Below, in pieces: positions 63,812 through 64,000 of a DNA stretch of 64,000 bases; position 1 is the first letter of the stretch, and each line of letters opens with the position of its first letter. Under the pieces are notes generated by a model. The model was not told where the DNA came from, did not search any database, and was given only the letters and a program-made list of their open reading frames with translations. The position numbers and the translations under genes were made by a program. The DNA is from Opitutus sp. ER46 (lineage in GTDB: Bacteria > Verrucomicrobiota > Verrucomicrobiia > Opitutales > Opitutaceae), in assembly GCF_003054705.1 (NCBI RefSeq), contig NZ_QAYX01000022.1, positions 310,001 through 374,000 on the forward strand, given 5' to 3'.

Positions 63812-64000
63812 GGAAGTCGAAGACGCTGCCGCCTCCCGCCCCCCAGCACACGAAAATTCTGGCAACACCAGGGCCACCGAGCAGAACGCCAAACGGGACA
63901 CTGAGGGCACAGAGGGCAGATGAGGGCACCGAGCGACACGACGGGTAGTCCAGCCGAGGGTTTGGAATCCGGGTCTTTCGCTTCCTCTTTCTCTTACTCT
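63812..64000. other. Non-coding end of the window with a hexamer tract
   Basis: No gene is seen. The last 25 bases are imperfect period-6 pyrimidine units (CTTCCT, CTTTCT, CTTACT), the same class as the other gene-end tracts; the tract continues beyond the window. Confidence 0.5.

Overview
The window is G+C-rich chromosomal DNA, strongly biased to G/C at third codon positions. The gene mix fits a Verrucomicrobiota chromosome, most likely Opitutaceae: orphan ADOP-type permeases, a giant propeller hybrid kinase, a GH105 hydrolase, a DUF4097 protein, SpoIVB-like and propeller secreted proteins. This placement is inferred from gene content; no rRNA or marker set is present. Many genes lack a clear Shine-Dalgarno sequence, and several start codons sit directly behind pyrimidine-rich hexamer tracts.

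Layout. 0-4.1 kb (mostly minus): a 3' gene end, aspartate aminotransferase, a tandem ribbon-helix-helix protein, and a secG / LolA-like / HAD phosphatase cluster in which the secG terminator lies inside the next gene. 4.3-8.1 kb: a gamma-glutamyltransferase homologue and a DGPF protein with its ECF42-type sigma factor. 8.2-12.5 kb: a 1328-aa propeller hybrid histidine kinase facing a stand-alone Lrp/AsnC sensor domain. 12.8-22.8 kb: four tandem ADOP permeases and an overlooked small exported-protein gene. 22.9-31.5 kb: VOC protein, nitroreductase, Ntn hydrolase, polytopic membrane protein, a fifth ADOP permease and an ECF sigma factor fused to a membrane domain. 31.7-37.6 kb: secreted and periplasmic proteins, a B12-type radical SAM enzyme, and a 58-aa ORF translationally coupled to a DUF3788-like gene. 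37.8-46.7 kb: histidine kinase, OsmC, GH105, pyruvate carboxylase, aldo/keto reductase. 47.5-52.4 kb: three overlapping kinase genes (a REC-HK-REC-REC hybrid and two PAS kinases that are tandem duplicates). 52.6-57.0 kb: SpoIVB-like S55 protein and a secreted propeller protein.

57.5-62.1 kb is an accessory island: a lower-G+C two-gene cassette (2TM protein plus overlapping 53-aa proline-rich protein), then two ~543-bp direct repeats flanking a REP-associated Y1 transposase, then a type I-C-like CRISPR array (15 repeats, 14 spacers, transcription predicted on the minus strand) with no cas genes in the window. XerC-type recombinase and MazG, apparently chromosomal housekeeping genes, close the window.

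The most unusual signal is a set of intergenic short-period repeats: TTTCAC-type hexamers placed just before start codons; GAGGGADT octamers linked to TCTTNC hexamers after gene ends; and two copies of a gene-end element made of a perfect hairpin followed by TAATG and heptamers (KAGAATG). None of these is explained by the coding annotation.
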